A stretch of 64,000 bases of DNA from the NCBI GenBank assembly GCA_035544895.1, contig DASZZM010000046.1, positions 71,836 through 135,835 of the forward strand, written 5' to 3'. The notes below the pieces were generated by a model. That model searched no databases, was not told the origin of the DNA, and worked only from the letters and a program-made list of their open reading frames with translations. This DNA is from JASLEW01 sp035544895 (GTDB lineage Bacteria > Acidobacteriota > Thermoanaerobaculia > Multivoradales > UBA5704). Position 1 is the stretch's first letter; every line of letters begins with the position of its first letter. Both the position numbers and the translations under genes were made by a program. Below are positions 51,673 through 61,172 of this stretch, one piece after another.

Positions 51673-53010
51673 TCAGGCGCCGCCCGCCAGGTCGAACGCC
51701 TCCATGACCTCGGCGTTGCGCAGGTAGAGCTTGCCGCCGGCCAGGCTCGGGCCGCTCCAGCAACGCCCGGAGAGAGCCTGGAAGCTCGCCCGCTCGTGAT
51801 AGTCATCCGGGGTGGCGTCGACGAGCACCAGCTTGCCGCTCTCCGAGAGCACGACCAGCAGGCCGTCGGCGAGGATCACCGAGCCGTGCCCGAGCCCGCG
51901 CTCCTTCCAGCGCTCCTCGCCGGTCTCCGCCTTGACGCACTTGAAGGTGCCGTTGTCGAACCCGTAGATGTACTCGCCGGCGAGCACCGAAGAGCTGAAC
52001 TGGTTCTTGATTGCGCGGCTCTTCCATACCTGCTGGACTCCGACCTGGCGCCCCTCGCTGCGCAGCCGGAACAGCGCGGCGCCGGTGTCGTAGCCGGAGG
52101 AAACGAACAGCTTGTCGGGCGCTACGAAGAGAGGCGTCGCCGCGTTGACGTCATAGCTCGTCTCCCAGGGGACGCGCCAGAGCACCTTGCCGTCGGCGGG
52201 GGCGAGAGCGGCCACCGACCCACCGGTGAAGAAGATCGCCTGGCGCACGCCGCCCGCGGTCCGCGCAATGGGCGAGGCGTAGCCCGGCTTGTCGTCGAGC
52301 GCCGACCAGGCCACGCGCCCGCTGTGCTTGTCGAATGCCATCGCCGCGTGGCCGCCGCTGCCGCCCACCGCGGCCAGCAGCAGCTCGCCTTCGACCAGCG
52401 GCGAGCTTGACATGCCCCAGGTCGGAACGCGGGCGCCGAACTCGCGCTGGAGGTCGTGGCTCCACAGCTCCTTGCCGGTCGCCGCGCTCACCGCGCGGAG
52501 CTGGCCCTGGGCGCTCTGCACGTACAGCGTCCCCGCGTCGAAGGTCGGGGTGGAGCGCGGCCCGTTTCCCTGGTCGTTCTCGAGCTCGGCGTCGGTGCGC
52601 AACGTCCACAGGCGGCGCCCGGTCGCGGCGTCGTAGGCCGCCAGGTACTCGGACCCGCGCTCCCCATACTGGGTATAGATTCGCCCGCCGGCCACCGCCA
52701 GGTGCGAGTACCCCGCCCCCATCGGCACCCGCCACAGCAGGTGCGGACCCGCCGCCGGCCAGCTCCGCTTCAGGTGCGGACCAGACGCCACCCCGTCGCG
52801 GTGCGGCCCGCGGAACTGCGGCCACTCGCCGCCGCCGGCGCCGCCGGAGCCAGTGGGAGCGCCGGCCGTTGCCGCGGCAAAAGCAAACACGGCCCCCCCC
52901 CCGGCCAGGAGACCCGCGATGACGGCGACGGCGGCGCCGGCGACGCGCCTGGCCATCGCAAGACGAGATGCGAATCCGTGATCGTTCTGGAATCCGTGAT
53001 CGTTTCTCAT
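51673..53010 (-). CDS. Secreted PQQ-type beta-propeller protein
   Basis: Up to 445 residues. A signal peptide-like helix (AGAAVAVIAGLLAGGGAVFA) precedes WPQFRGPHRDGVASG, the N-terminal hallmark of this group. Blades follow with repeating YDAATGRRLWTLRT, VSAATGKELWSHDL and VKAETGEERWKERG motifs. The PQQ ligands of true dehydrogenases are not evident, so a structural or binding role is likely. ATG 53010 includes a duplicated NDHGF from an 18-base tandem repeat; ATG 52956 (MARRVAG) may be the functional start. Confidence 0.82.
   Translation of the reverse strand: MRNDHGFQNDHGFASRLAMARRVAGAAVAVIAGLLAGGGAVFAFAAATAGAPTGSGGAGGGEWPQFRGPHRDGVASGPHLKRSWPAAGPHLLWRVPMGAGYSHLAVAGGRIYTQYGERGSEYLAAYDAATGRRLWTLRTDAELENDQGNGPRSTPTFDAGTLYVQSAQGQLRAVSAATGKELWSHDLQREFGARVPTWGMSSSPLVEGELLLAAVGGSGGHAAMAFDKHSGRVAWSALDDKPGYASPIARTAGGVRQAIFFTGGSVAALAPADGKVLWRVPWETSYDVNAATPLFVAPDKLFVSSGYDTGAALFRLRSEGRQVGVQQVWKSRAIKNQFSSSVLAGEYIYGFDNGTFKCVKAETGEERWKERGLGHGSVILADGLLVVLSESGKLVLVDATPDDYHERASFQALSGRCWSGPSLAGGKLYLRNAEVMEAFDLAGGA
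52971..53006. repeat. 18-base tandem duplication at the propeller gene start
   Basis: GAATCCGTGATCGTTCTG is followed immediately by a second near-identical unit (about 52971-53006). It encodes the duplicated NDHGF, or lies in the leader if translation starts at 52956. Confidence 0.65.
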
Positions 53011-53041
53011 GACAGTCGAGCCTCCGATTTTGGCATTCGTC

Positions 53042-54385
53042 CTACGTATAGCGCGCGTTGCGGTAGCGCTCGTCGTAGAGCTCGGGCAGGAGCTGATCGA
53101 CGCGCAGCAGGCCGGGGCCGGTGAGCTCGATGCGGTCCGGCAGCGGTTGCAGGGCGCCGCGCCGGCGCAGCCGCTCCCAGGCCGGCGCGAACTCGGCGAG
53201 CACGTCGACGCCGAATTTCGCCGCGAAATAGGCGGCGTCGAGCCGCCCGAGCTTGAGCTGCAAGGCCACCTCGCGGGTCAGCAGCTCGCGCGGAGTGGGC
53301 ACCAGGCCGCGATCGAGCGGCAGGCGGCCGGCTTCCAGCGCGGCCAGGTACTCGCCCCAGGTGGAGGTGTTCTGGAAGTGGCAGCCGCTGACATGAGAGA
53401 ACGACGAGATGCCCGTGCCGAGCATGTCGCAGCCGTGCCAGACGGCGTCGCGGTAGACGAAGCGGCAGTCCTTGCCGCGGCGCACCAGGGTGTAGGCGCT
53501 CGACAGCTCGTAGCCGGCGGCGGTGAGCTGCTCGAAGGCATACTCCTGCCAGGCGCGGCGGGTCTGCCAGTCGGCGAGCGGCCGCTCGAGAGTGCCGCCG
53601 AGCAGGCTCTTCGAGAAGTCCGTGTTGTACGGCAGCTCGAGCTGGTAGATGGTGACGCTGTCCGGCGCGAGGTCGATGGTCTTGGCCACCGACTCCCGCC
53701 AGGTCTCCCACGACTCGCCCAGGAGCCCGGCGATGAGGTCGATGTTGAGCTGGTCGAAGGCCAGCTCGCGAATCCACGGCATCACGCGGTAGATCTCGGC
53801 CGACAGGTGAGCGCGCCCGTTGACGCGCAGGATCTCGTCGTCGAAGTTCTCTACGCCGAGCGACAGGCGGGTGACGCCGAAGGCGCGGACCGCCTCGAGC
53901 TTGGAGCGGGTGAGCGTGCCGGGCTCGCACTCGAAGGTCACCTCTTCGACGCCGTCCCAGGGCATGACGCGGCGGATGCGCCCGACCAGGGCGGTCAGCT
54001 GGCGGACGCTGAGCAGCGAAGGCGTGCCACCGCCGAAGTAGACGAAGCGCAGCGGGCGGCCGGCGGTCGCCGGCAGCTCGCCGTAGAGCTCGACTTCCCG
54101 GCCCAGGGCCTCGAGGTAGAGGTTGATGCGCGCGCTGTCCATCTCGGTGAAGACGCGGAAGTAGCAGAACTTGCACCGCTTGCGGCAGAACGGCAGGTGC
54201 AGATAGAGGCCGAAATCGGTGGCCGGCCGGGGCGGGGCGGCCAGCGCCGCTTCCACCCGCGGCAGCTGGTCGCGGCTCCATGCCGAGAACGGCGGGTAGT
54301 TGGCGACGAACAGGTTGCCCACCTCCGGCGGCTCTTGCGGCGGCGCGAGCTTGGGGTCGGCGGGCTGGCCCGCGGGTTCGATCAT
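53042..54385 (-). CDS. HemN/HemW-like radical SAM enzyme
   Basis: A 447-residue protein. The [4Fe-4S]/SAM motif LPFCRKRCKFCYF carries Cys67, Cys71 and Cys74. GGGTPSLL, TFECEPGTL, LSLGVENF and LNIDLIAGLLGESWETW are HemN-family SAM and barrel motifs. The C-terminal HemN-like domain follows (ELLTREVALQLKLGRLD). The CxxxCxxC has Tyr after the last Cys where HemN/HemW usually carry Asp or Gly (CDF/CGF), so coproporphyrinogen oxidase activity is doubtful. Haem chaperone, haem-degrading (ChuW/HutW-like) or another radical reaction are alternatives. ATG overlaps the upstream propeller gene. Confidence 0.83.
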   Translation of the reverse strand: MIEPAGQPADPKLAPPQEPPEVGNLFVANYPPFSAWSRDQLPRVEAALAAPPRPATDFGLYLHLPFCRKRCKFCYFRVFTEMDSARINLYLEALGREVELYGELPATAGRPLRFVYFGGGTPSLLSVRQLTALVGRIRRVMPWDGVEEVTFECEPGTLTRSKLEAVRAFGVTRLSLGVENFDDEILRVNGRAHLSAEIYRVMPWIRELAFDQLNIDLIAGLLGESWETWRESVAKTIDLAPDSVTIYQLELPYNTDFSKSLLGGTLERPLADWQTRRAWQEYAFEQLTAAGYELSSAYTLVRRGKDCRFVYRDAVWHGCDMLGTGISSFSHVSGCHFQNTSTWGEYLAALEAGRLPLDRGLVPTPRELLTREVALQLKLGRLDAAYFAAKFGVDVLAEFAPAWERLRRRGALQPLPDRIELTGPGLLRVDQLLPELYDERYRNARYT

Positions 54386-55578
54386 GACGTGCCGTCTCCG
54401 GTGAGTTTTCTCCCTCTCGGCGCGAAGCAGTAGAGGGTGCCGTCGGTGGTGCCCAGGACGAGGCGGCCGGCGGCGACGGCCGGCGAGGCCTCGATCGGCG
54501 AGCCGGCCGCGAAGTGCCAGACCTCTTTGCCGGTGCGGTTGTCGAGAGCGAAGACGTCGCCGCTGCGCGCCGCCGCCACCGCCAGCCCGCCCACCAGCAC
54601 GGGCGAAGAATCCACCGCCGCGCGGGTGGCGAAGTCCCACAGCGGCGCGCCGGTGCGCGGCGAGAGCGCGTGCACCAGCTTGTCGCGGCCGCCGACCACC
54701 AGGAGGTCGTCGCGCACCGCGGCCGAGGAGTAATAGGGAAACTTGAGGCGCGGGTGCTCGTAGCGCCAGACCACCTGGCCGCTGCGCAGGTCCACGGCCA
54801 CCAGCTGGTTTCCGAAGGTGCCGATGAAGGCCCGCCCGCCGGCCAGCGCCGGGCTGGCGCCCAGATAGCCTCCGAGGCCTACCTTCCACACCTCGCCGCC
54901 GGTGCGCGCGCGCAGCCGGCGCAGATTGCCGTCACAGCCGGCGATCAGCACCGCGTCGCCCGCGACCGCGGGTGTGGCGTTAACGTAGCCCTCGGTCTCC
55001 ACGCGCCAGCGCCGCGTGCCGTCGGCCGCGGACAGGCAGTAGACGCTCTGGTCGTAGGAACCGAACAGCACGCAGCCGGCGGCGAAGTTGGCCGCCGAGA
55101 CGATCTCGGCGCCGGTGCGGTACGTCCAGCGGCGCTTGCCGGTGACGGCGTCGACGGCGTGGAAGACGCCCCGCCCGTCGCCGAAGTAGACGACGCCGCC
55201 GCGCACCGCCGGCGAAGAGCGGATGGGACCCTCGGCGCGGTAGGTGAAGCGCAACGCGCCGCTCCCGAGGCTCAGGGCATAGAGGTTGCCGTCGAGCGAA
55301 CCGACATAGGCGCTGCCCTGCCAGATGGCCGCGGTCGAGGCGATGCCGGCTCCCGCCTTGAAGGTCCAGGCCGGCGCCAGGTCCGGAGCGAGCGCGCCGG
55401 CGGCGCGTCCGCTCAGCTCGGAATCGCCGCGAAACTGGGTCCAGGCATCGCCCGCGGCCTCGGCACCGGCGGCGGGAAGAGCCGCGAGGCGCAGGGCGGC
55501 GGCGAGCAGCGCGGCGGCGAGCACGAAACTTGTTAGTGCGCCGGGGGAGGGGGCGATGGGGATTCGGGAAAGACGCAT
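54382..55578 (-). CDS. Secreted PQQ-type beta-propeller protein
   Basis: A 398-residue protein with a signal peptide (LTSFVLAAALLAAALRLAAL). WTQFRGDSELSGRAAG is followed by 7-8 blades bearing VYFGDGRGVFHAVDAVTGKR, then VLFGSYDQSVYCLSAADGTR and FIGTFGNQLVAVDLRSGQ. Close in style to BamB-like propellers but lacking a lipobox. Its stop overlaps the radical SAM start by 4 bases. 17 bases separate it from the alcohol dehydrogenase. Confidence 0.84.
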   Translation of the reverse strand: MRLSRIPIAPSPGALTSFVLAAALLAAALRLAALPAAGAEAAGDAWTQFRGDSELSGRAAGALAPDLAPAWTFKAGAGIASTAAIWQGSAYVGSLDGNLYALSLGSGALRFTYRAEGPIRSSPAVRGGVVYFGDGRGVFHAVDAVTGKRRWTYRTGAEIVSAANFAAGCVLFGSYDQSVYCLSAADGTRRWRVETEGYVNATPAVAGDAVLIAGCDGNLRRLRARTGGEVWKVGLGGYLGASPALAGGRAFIGTFGNQLVAVDLRSGQVVWRYEHPRLKFPYYSSAAVRDDLLVVGGRDKLVHALSPRTGAPLWDFATRAAVDSSPVLVGGLAVAAARSGDVFALDNRTGKEVWHFAAGSPIEASPAVAAGRLVLGTTDGTLYCFAPRGRKLTGDGTS

Positions 55579-55595
55579 TTCAAAGTCTCGCGCGG

Positions 55596-56846
55596 TCAGT
55601 AGGCCTGCTCGTAGAGGCGCAGCAGGTCGCCGGCGCCGACCGGCCGCGGATTGAAACCGGCGGTCCATTGCTCGGCGGCCTCGCGCGCCAGCCCGTCCAG
55701 AGCGGACGGCTCGACGCCGACCTCGCGCAGGCGCGCCGGCAAGCCGGCCGCGCCGCGCCACGCTTCGATCCTCGCCGCCAGCTCCTCTCCCGAGCCGCAG
55801 CCGTCGAGCGCGGCATAGCCGGCCCCGCCGGCAGCTTGACCCGCATCGCCGCCGGCGGCGGGCCTCTCGGCGGTTCGCGAGATTTGCGGGCCTGCCGCGA
55901 GCGGCGCATCCGCGGCGGACGCCCCGGCGCTGTTGAAGCGCACGACGTGAGGCAGCAGGAGAGCGACCGCGGCGCCGTGCGCCACCCCATAGCGTGCGGT
56001 CAGCGGATTGGCGCAAGCGTGCGCCGCGCCCAGCATGGAGACCTCGATCGCGGCTCCGGCCAGGTGGGCGCCGAGCAGCATGGCGCCGGCGGCGCCGAGG
56101 TCGGCCGGCGCGGCGAGAGAGCGCTCGAAATTGGGCGCGAGCCGGCGCCAGGCCTCGCGCGACAGCATGCGCGACACCGGGTTGGCGCGCCGGCAGACCA
56201 GGCTCTCGACGGCATGGGAGAGCGCGTCGAGACCGGCGGCGGCCGCCACTGGCCGCGGCGCGCTGGCCGCCAGCGCCGGATCGAGGACGACGACGCGGAA
56301 GCGTGCCTTACGGTCGCCGCAGGCCATCTTCTGGTGGCTCTCCGCCTGCGAGATCAGGGCGTAGGACTGGGCCTCGCTGCCGGTGCCGGCGGTGGTGGGA
56401 ATGCCGATCGAGGGGAGCATCGGCCGCGTGGCGCGGCCGAAACCCCGGTAGTCCTCCATACGGCCGCCGTTGGTGAGGAGGAAGTTGATCCCCTTGGCGC
56501 AGTCCATGGCACTGCCGCCGCCCAAGCCCACCAGCAGATCGGCGCCCCACCGCGCGGCCTCCTCGCGTCCGGACTCGACGTGCAGCGTCGTCGGGTTCTC
56601 GGCGACTCCATCGAAGATCCGCGCTTCGACGCCGGCGGCGGCGAGAGCGGCGGCAGCGCGGCCGGCGTGGCCGGCGGCACGCACTCCGGGGTCGGTGACC
56701 AGCAGCGCCCGCCGGGCGCCGAGCTCGCCCGCCAGGCCGCCCAGCTCCTCGACCGCGCCCGGGCCGAAGACCACCTCGATGCCGCCCACCTCGGCGCGCC
56801 ACCGGGTGCTGGAGAATGCCCGCGGAGAGGATTTCATCGTGGTCAT
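55596..56846 (-). CDS. Iron-containing alcohol dehydrogenase
   Basis: A 416-residue group III dehydrogenase. NAD-binding GGGSAMDCAKG, the GTGSEAQSYA motif and metal-ligand regions AGLDALSHAVES and YGVAHGAAVALLLPHVVRFN are present. A ~35-residue Ala/Gly insert at about 325-360 is unusual. Expected to reduce an aldehyde to an alcohol or the reverse. It overlaps the LuxC/ALDH-like gene by 4 bases (ATGA), so the two probably act in sequence. Confidence 0.88.
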   Translation of the reverse strand: MTTMKSSPRAFSSTRWRAEVGGIEVVFGPGAVEELGGLAGELGARRALLVTDPGVRAAGHAGRAAAALAAAGVEARIFDGVAENPTTLHVESGREEAARWGADLLVGLGGGSAMDCAKGINFLLTNGGRMEDYRGFGRATRPMLPSIGIPTTAGTGSEAQSYALISQAESHQKMACGDRKARFRVVVLDPALAASAPRPVAAAAGLDALSHAVESLVCRRANPVSRMLSREAWRRLAPNFERSLAAPADLGAAGAMLLGAHLAGAAIEVSMLGAAHACANPLTARYGVAHGAAVALLLPHVVRFNSAGASAADAPLAAGPQISRTAERPAAGGDAGQAAGGAGYAALDGCGSGEELAARIEAWRGAAGLPARLREVGVEPSALDGLAREAAEQWTAGFNPRPVGAGDLLRLYEQAY

Positions 56847-58494
56847 GGGCGAGGCGAGGCGCCGGCGGGACTGGGGAGCGGAGGCGGGGCGGGCGCCGTC
56901 CAGTCCAGTCCCGCCTCGCGCACCGCGCGGCGGCGGTAGAGGAGATCGAAGAGGTTGCCTTCGTGCGGCTGGGCGAAAGACACCTGCCAGGTGGGCACGG
57001 CGCCCAGGTGCAGGTGATCGATGGCCCGGCAGGCGAGCAGCTCGCGGCGGAGCTCCTCGTCCGCGGTCAGGGCGGTTGCCACCAGGGTCGGACCGATCCG
57101 GGCCAAGAGCTCGGCGCGCGGCAGCTCGACCACGGCGCAGAAGGGGAAGAGCAGCTCGGTATGGGCGAGCTGGTGGTCCGGCTCGCGCACCCAGATCACG
57201 GTCGGAAGCAGGAAGGTACAGCCGCCGAGCTCGACTATCCGAGACGCGCCGCGGCCCGCTTGCTGCCTGGCGGCGGCGGTCAGGTCCTCCGCCGCTCCGG
57301 GGCCTCCCTCGGCCAGCCGGCGGTCGATCCAGTCCGAGACGCGGCGCGCGGCAGCGGGGTCGGGCCACGCCGCGAGCTGAGCGCGCGGATCGTCGAGGGG
57401 AAGCGGCTCGACCGCGGCCAGGCGCCGCGCCAGCTCCAGGGCAAGCTCCCTGCCGGCGGCCGGCCGGGCGGATGAGGCGGGCGCAGGCAGCCAGACGCCG
57501 GAGGCATTGATACACGAGCGGCCGCCGTTGGCGAGGATCGAGCTGGCCAGCAGCTCGAGGTAGGAAGGCCAGCGCTCCACCTGGTCGGCGCCGAAGATCA
57601 CCTTGCTGCAACCCGGACCGTGGATCTGGATGCGCGGATCGCCGCGCCAGGGGCGGACCGTGGCAGCATCGCCGAACAGCAGCGAGCGGCCGCAGCGCAG
57701 CAGGATCTCGCTCGCGCCGGCGTGATCGCTGGGGTAGAAGGAGAGCGCCTCGGGCGGGCAACCCGCCTCGGCCAGCGCGCCCAGCAGGCGCAGCGGGGTC
57801 CAGGGCTCGCCGCGGCCGGGCTTGAGCGCCACCCCGACGCCCAGGGCGATGGCCGGCAGCCACAACCCGTGCACCCCCGGCGAATTGCTCGGCAGCACGG
57901 CGCCTAAGATGTCGGTCAGGCGCTGGAAATGGTCCGCCGCAATGTTGCACTCGGAGCGCTCGGCGCGCTCGGGCTCCTCGGCGGCCGCGGAAGCAAAGGC
58001 GGCCGCCGGCAGGCCGCGGGTGAGCCCGTCGACGACCTCGTCGATCTGCGCCAGGGTGGCGCGCAGCTTCTCGACATTGGCGCGGGCGAGCGACTGTGGA
58101 ATGCCGGTCGTAGCGGAGAGGTCGCGCAGATAGTCGGACGCCGACTGCTTCTCGCCCTCCAGGCCGATGGCCAGCTCGCCCTCGGCGAACAGGGCCGCCG
58201 CCCGCCGGCAGATCGCCAAGCGCTCCGGCAGGGGCAGCGCTGCCAGCGCGGCCGGCGTGGCGGCCGCGCTCCAGGCGGAGACGCCGCCGCCGCCCTGGGC
58301 CGGGGCCGGCGCGAGGTCTCGGGCGATGAGAGCGGGGTTGGCCTGGCCGACCTCGGCGACCAGCTCGCCGCTCGCCAGGTCGTAGAGGGGCGCCGCCTCG
58401 ATGCTGCGGTAGGGCGCGCCGCCGCGCAGCACCGGCAGGTGCAAGGGCGGCCGCACGCGGCTGCCACGGGAAGTGCCTCGCGAGGCTCGGGTCA

Positions 58495-58495
<1 letters not shown>
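56843..58495 (-). CDS. Aldehyde dehydrogenase-fold acyl reductase (LuxC-like)
   Basis: A 550-residue ALDH-superfamily protein. Nucleophile Cys328 lies in NGGRSCINAS and cofactor-binding Lys225 in ALKPGRGEPWTP. The canonical ELGGK base Glu is replaced by IHGPGCSKVIFG (290-302). Loss of this Glu is typical of CoA- or protein-acylating reductases, including LuxC. GVHGLWLPAIALGVGVALKP is the adjacent Rossmann segment. With the LuxE-like gene immediately upstream (1-base overlap) and Fe-ADH downstream, it is predicted to reduce an activated acyl group to an aldehyde. Confidence 0.8.
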
Positions 58496-59600
<1,105 letters not shown>

Positions 59601-59604
<4 letters not shown>

Positions 59605-61160
59605 GGCCGGCTCCCCGGTCTTCCCTCGCCTCCGGCCGCCGCCCGGCGCGCCGGGACTCCCTCGGCCAGGGCGAAGAGCTTCGAGCGCGAGGTGACGTAG
59701 AGGACGCCGTCGCGCGCCACCGGCGTGCTGAAGACGGCGCTGCCCAGGTTGACCTTGCTCAACACCTCGAGCTTGCGGGCGGCGCGCAGCACGGTGAGGT
59801 CGCCGTCCTCGTTGCCGACGTAGACCTTGCCGTCGGCGACCAGCGGCGAGCCCCAGATGGCGCCATAGGAGTTGTAGACCCAGTACGGCTTGCCGGTCGC
59901 GGCGTCGAGGCAGTAGACATAGCCCGAGAAGTCGGCGGTGAACAGCAGGCCGTCGCGCACCGCGACCGTCGAGAGGCTGCGATGGAAGTCCTCGCCGCCG
60001 CGGTGCCAGACCAACGCCTTGCCGGTCAGATCGCCCTCGCCGTGCGGCCGCAGCGCCCACAGGTGGCCGATGCCTTCGCCGTGCTCGGGGTCCTCGCCGA
60101 CCGCGATGTAGACCATGTCGCCGACGATTACCGGCATGGCGAGGAGGTTGTTGCGCGTCGAGCCGGGCCCGATCGTATAGACCGAGTCCTTGGGGTTGCA
60201 GTCGAAGCGCCAGATCGGCTTGCCGGTCTTCGGCTCGAGGCCGTAGAGCCAGCCGTCGCCGCCGGCGAAGAGCACCTGCGGCCTGCCGTCGAGGACGCCG
60301 TAGGAAGGGCTGGACCACTGCCCGTGCAGGATCTTGCCGCCCGGCAGCGAGCTCTGCCACACCACCTTGCCGGTGCGCTTGTCGGCGGCGAGGAAGCTCG
60401 GCGCGCGCGGCGCCGGGATATTGATGTGCCCTTCGTCGACGCCGTTGCCGGTCAGCACGTAGACCAGGTCGTCGACGATCAGCGGACTGCTCGCCGCCTG
60501 GTTGTGGGGATAGATGCCGAGCTCGCCGATCATGTCGAGCTTCCAGACGAACTGGGCAGCGGCACTGCCGGCAGTGGTCCCGGCGGGCGAGGAGGCGTCG
60601 TTCTTGCCGTCGCGGACGCCTTCGGTGTCGGCGCACACCAGCTCGGCGCGGTTGGAGACGTAGTAGAGCCGATTGCCTTCGATCGCCGGCGTCGAGCAGA
60701 TGCCTTGCAGCGGCCAGTCGTTGACCTTGCCGGCGGGGAGCTTGTCGTGCACGGCCTGCCAGAGGAACTGGCCATCGGCGGCGCGGAAGGCCATGAGCAC
60801 GCCGCGGTCGCCGGCGATCTTGGGGTCGCGCAGTCCCTGGTTGTTGGTGCCGACGTAGACCTTGCCCCCCGCCACCACCGGCCCGCCGTAGCTCTGCGAT
60901 CCCAAGTCCGCCGTCCACTTGACGTTGAGCCCGGTCACCGGGTCCCAGCGGCTCGGCAGACCCTTCTCGTCGGAGACCATGTTGCGCGCGGGCGTGCCCC
61001 CGTACATTGCGCGCTCCACTCGCTCAGGCGCCGCTGCTGCCGCAAGGAGGCAGGAAAGAGGCAGGAAGAAGAGTGCTAAGCGCCGGAAGGGTGCGGGAGC
61101 CGGCTCTAGGAACCGTCGTTGCGGAGCAAGCAAACCTCTCAGTCCTGGTTTCGGCGTCAT
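59601..61160 (-). CDS. Secreted PQQ-type beta-propeller protein
   Basis: A 519-residue protein with a signal peptide (LALFFLPLSCLLAAAAA; LSCLLAA is not a convincing lipobox). AMYGGTPARNMVSDEKGLPS opens the mature part, unlike the WPxFRG opening of the paralogues. Blades include DLGSQSYGGPVVAGGKVYVG, WALRPHGEGDL and VYCLDAATGKPYWVYNSYGA. Resembles proteins annotated as outer-membrane assembly or PQQ-binding in Acidobacteriota/Planctomycetota. It overlaps the LuxE-like start. Confidence 0.83.
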
Positions 61161-61172
61161 CGCTTTATCTCG

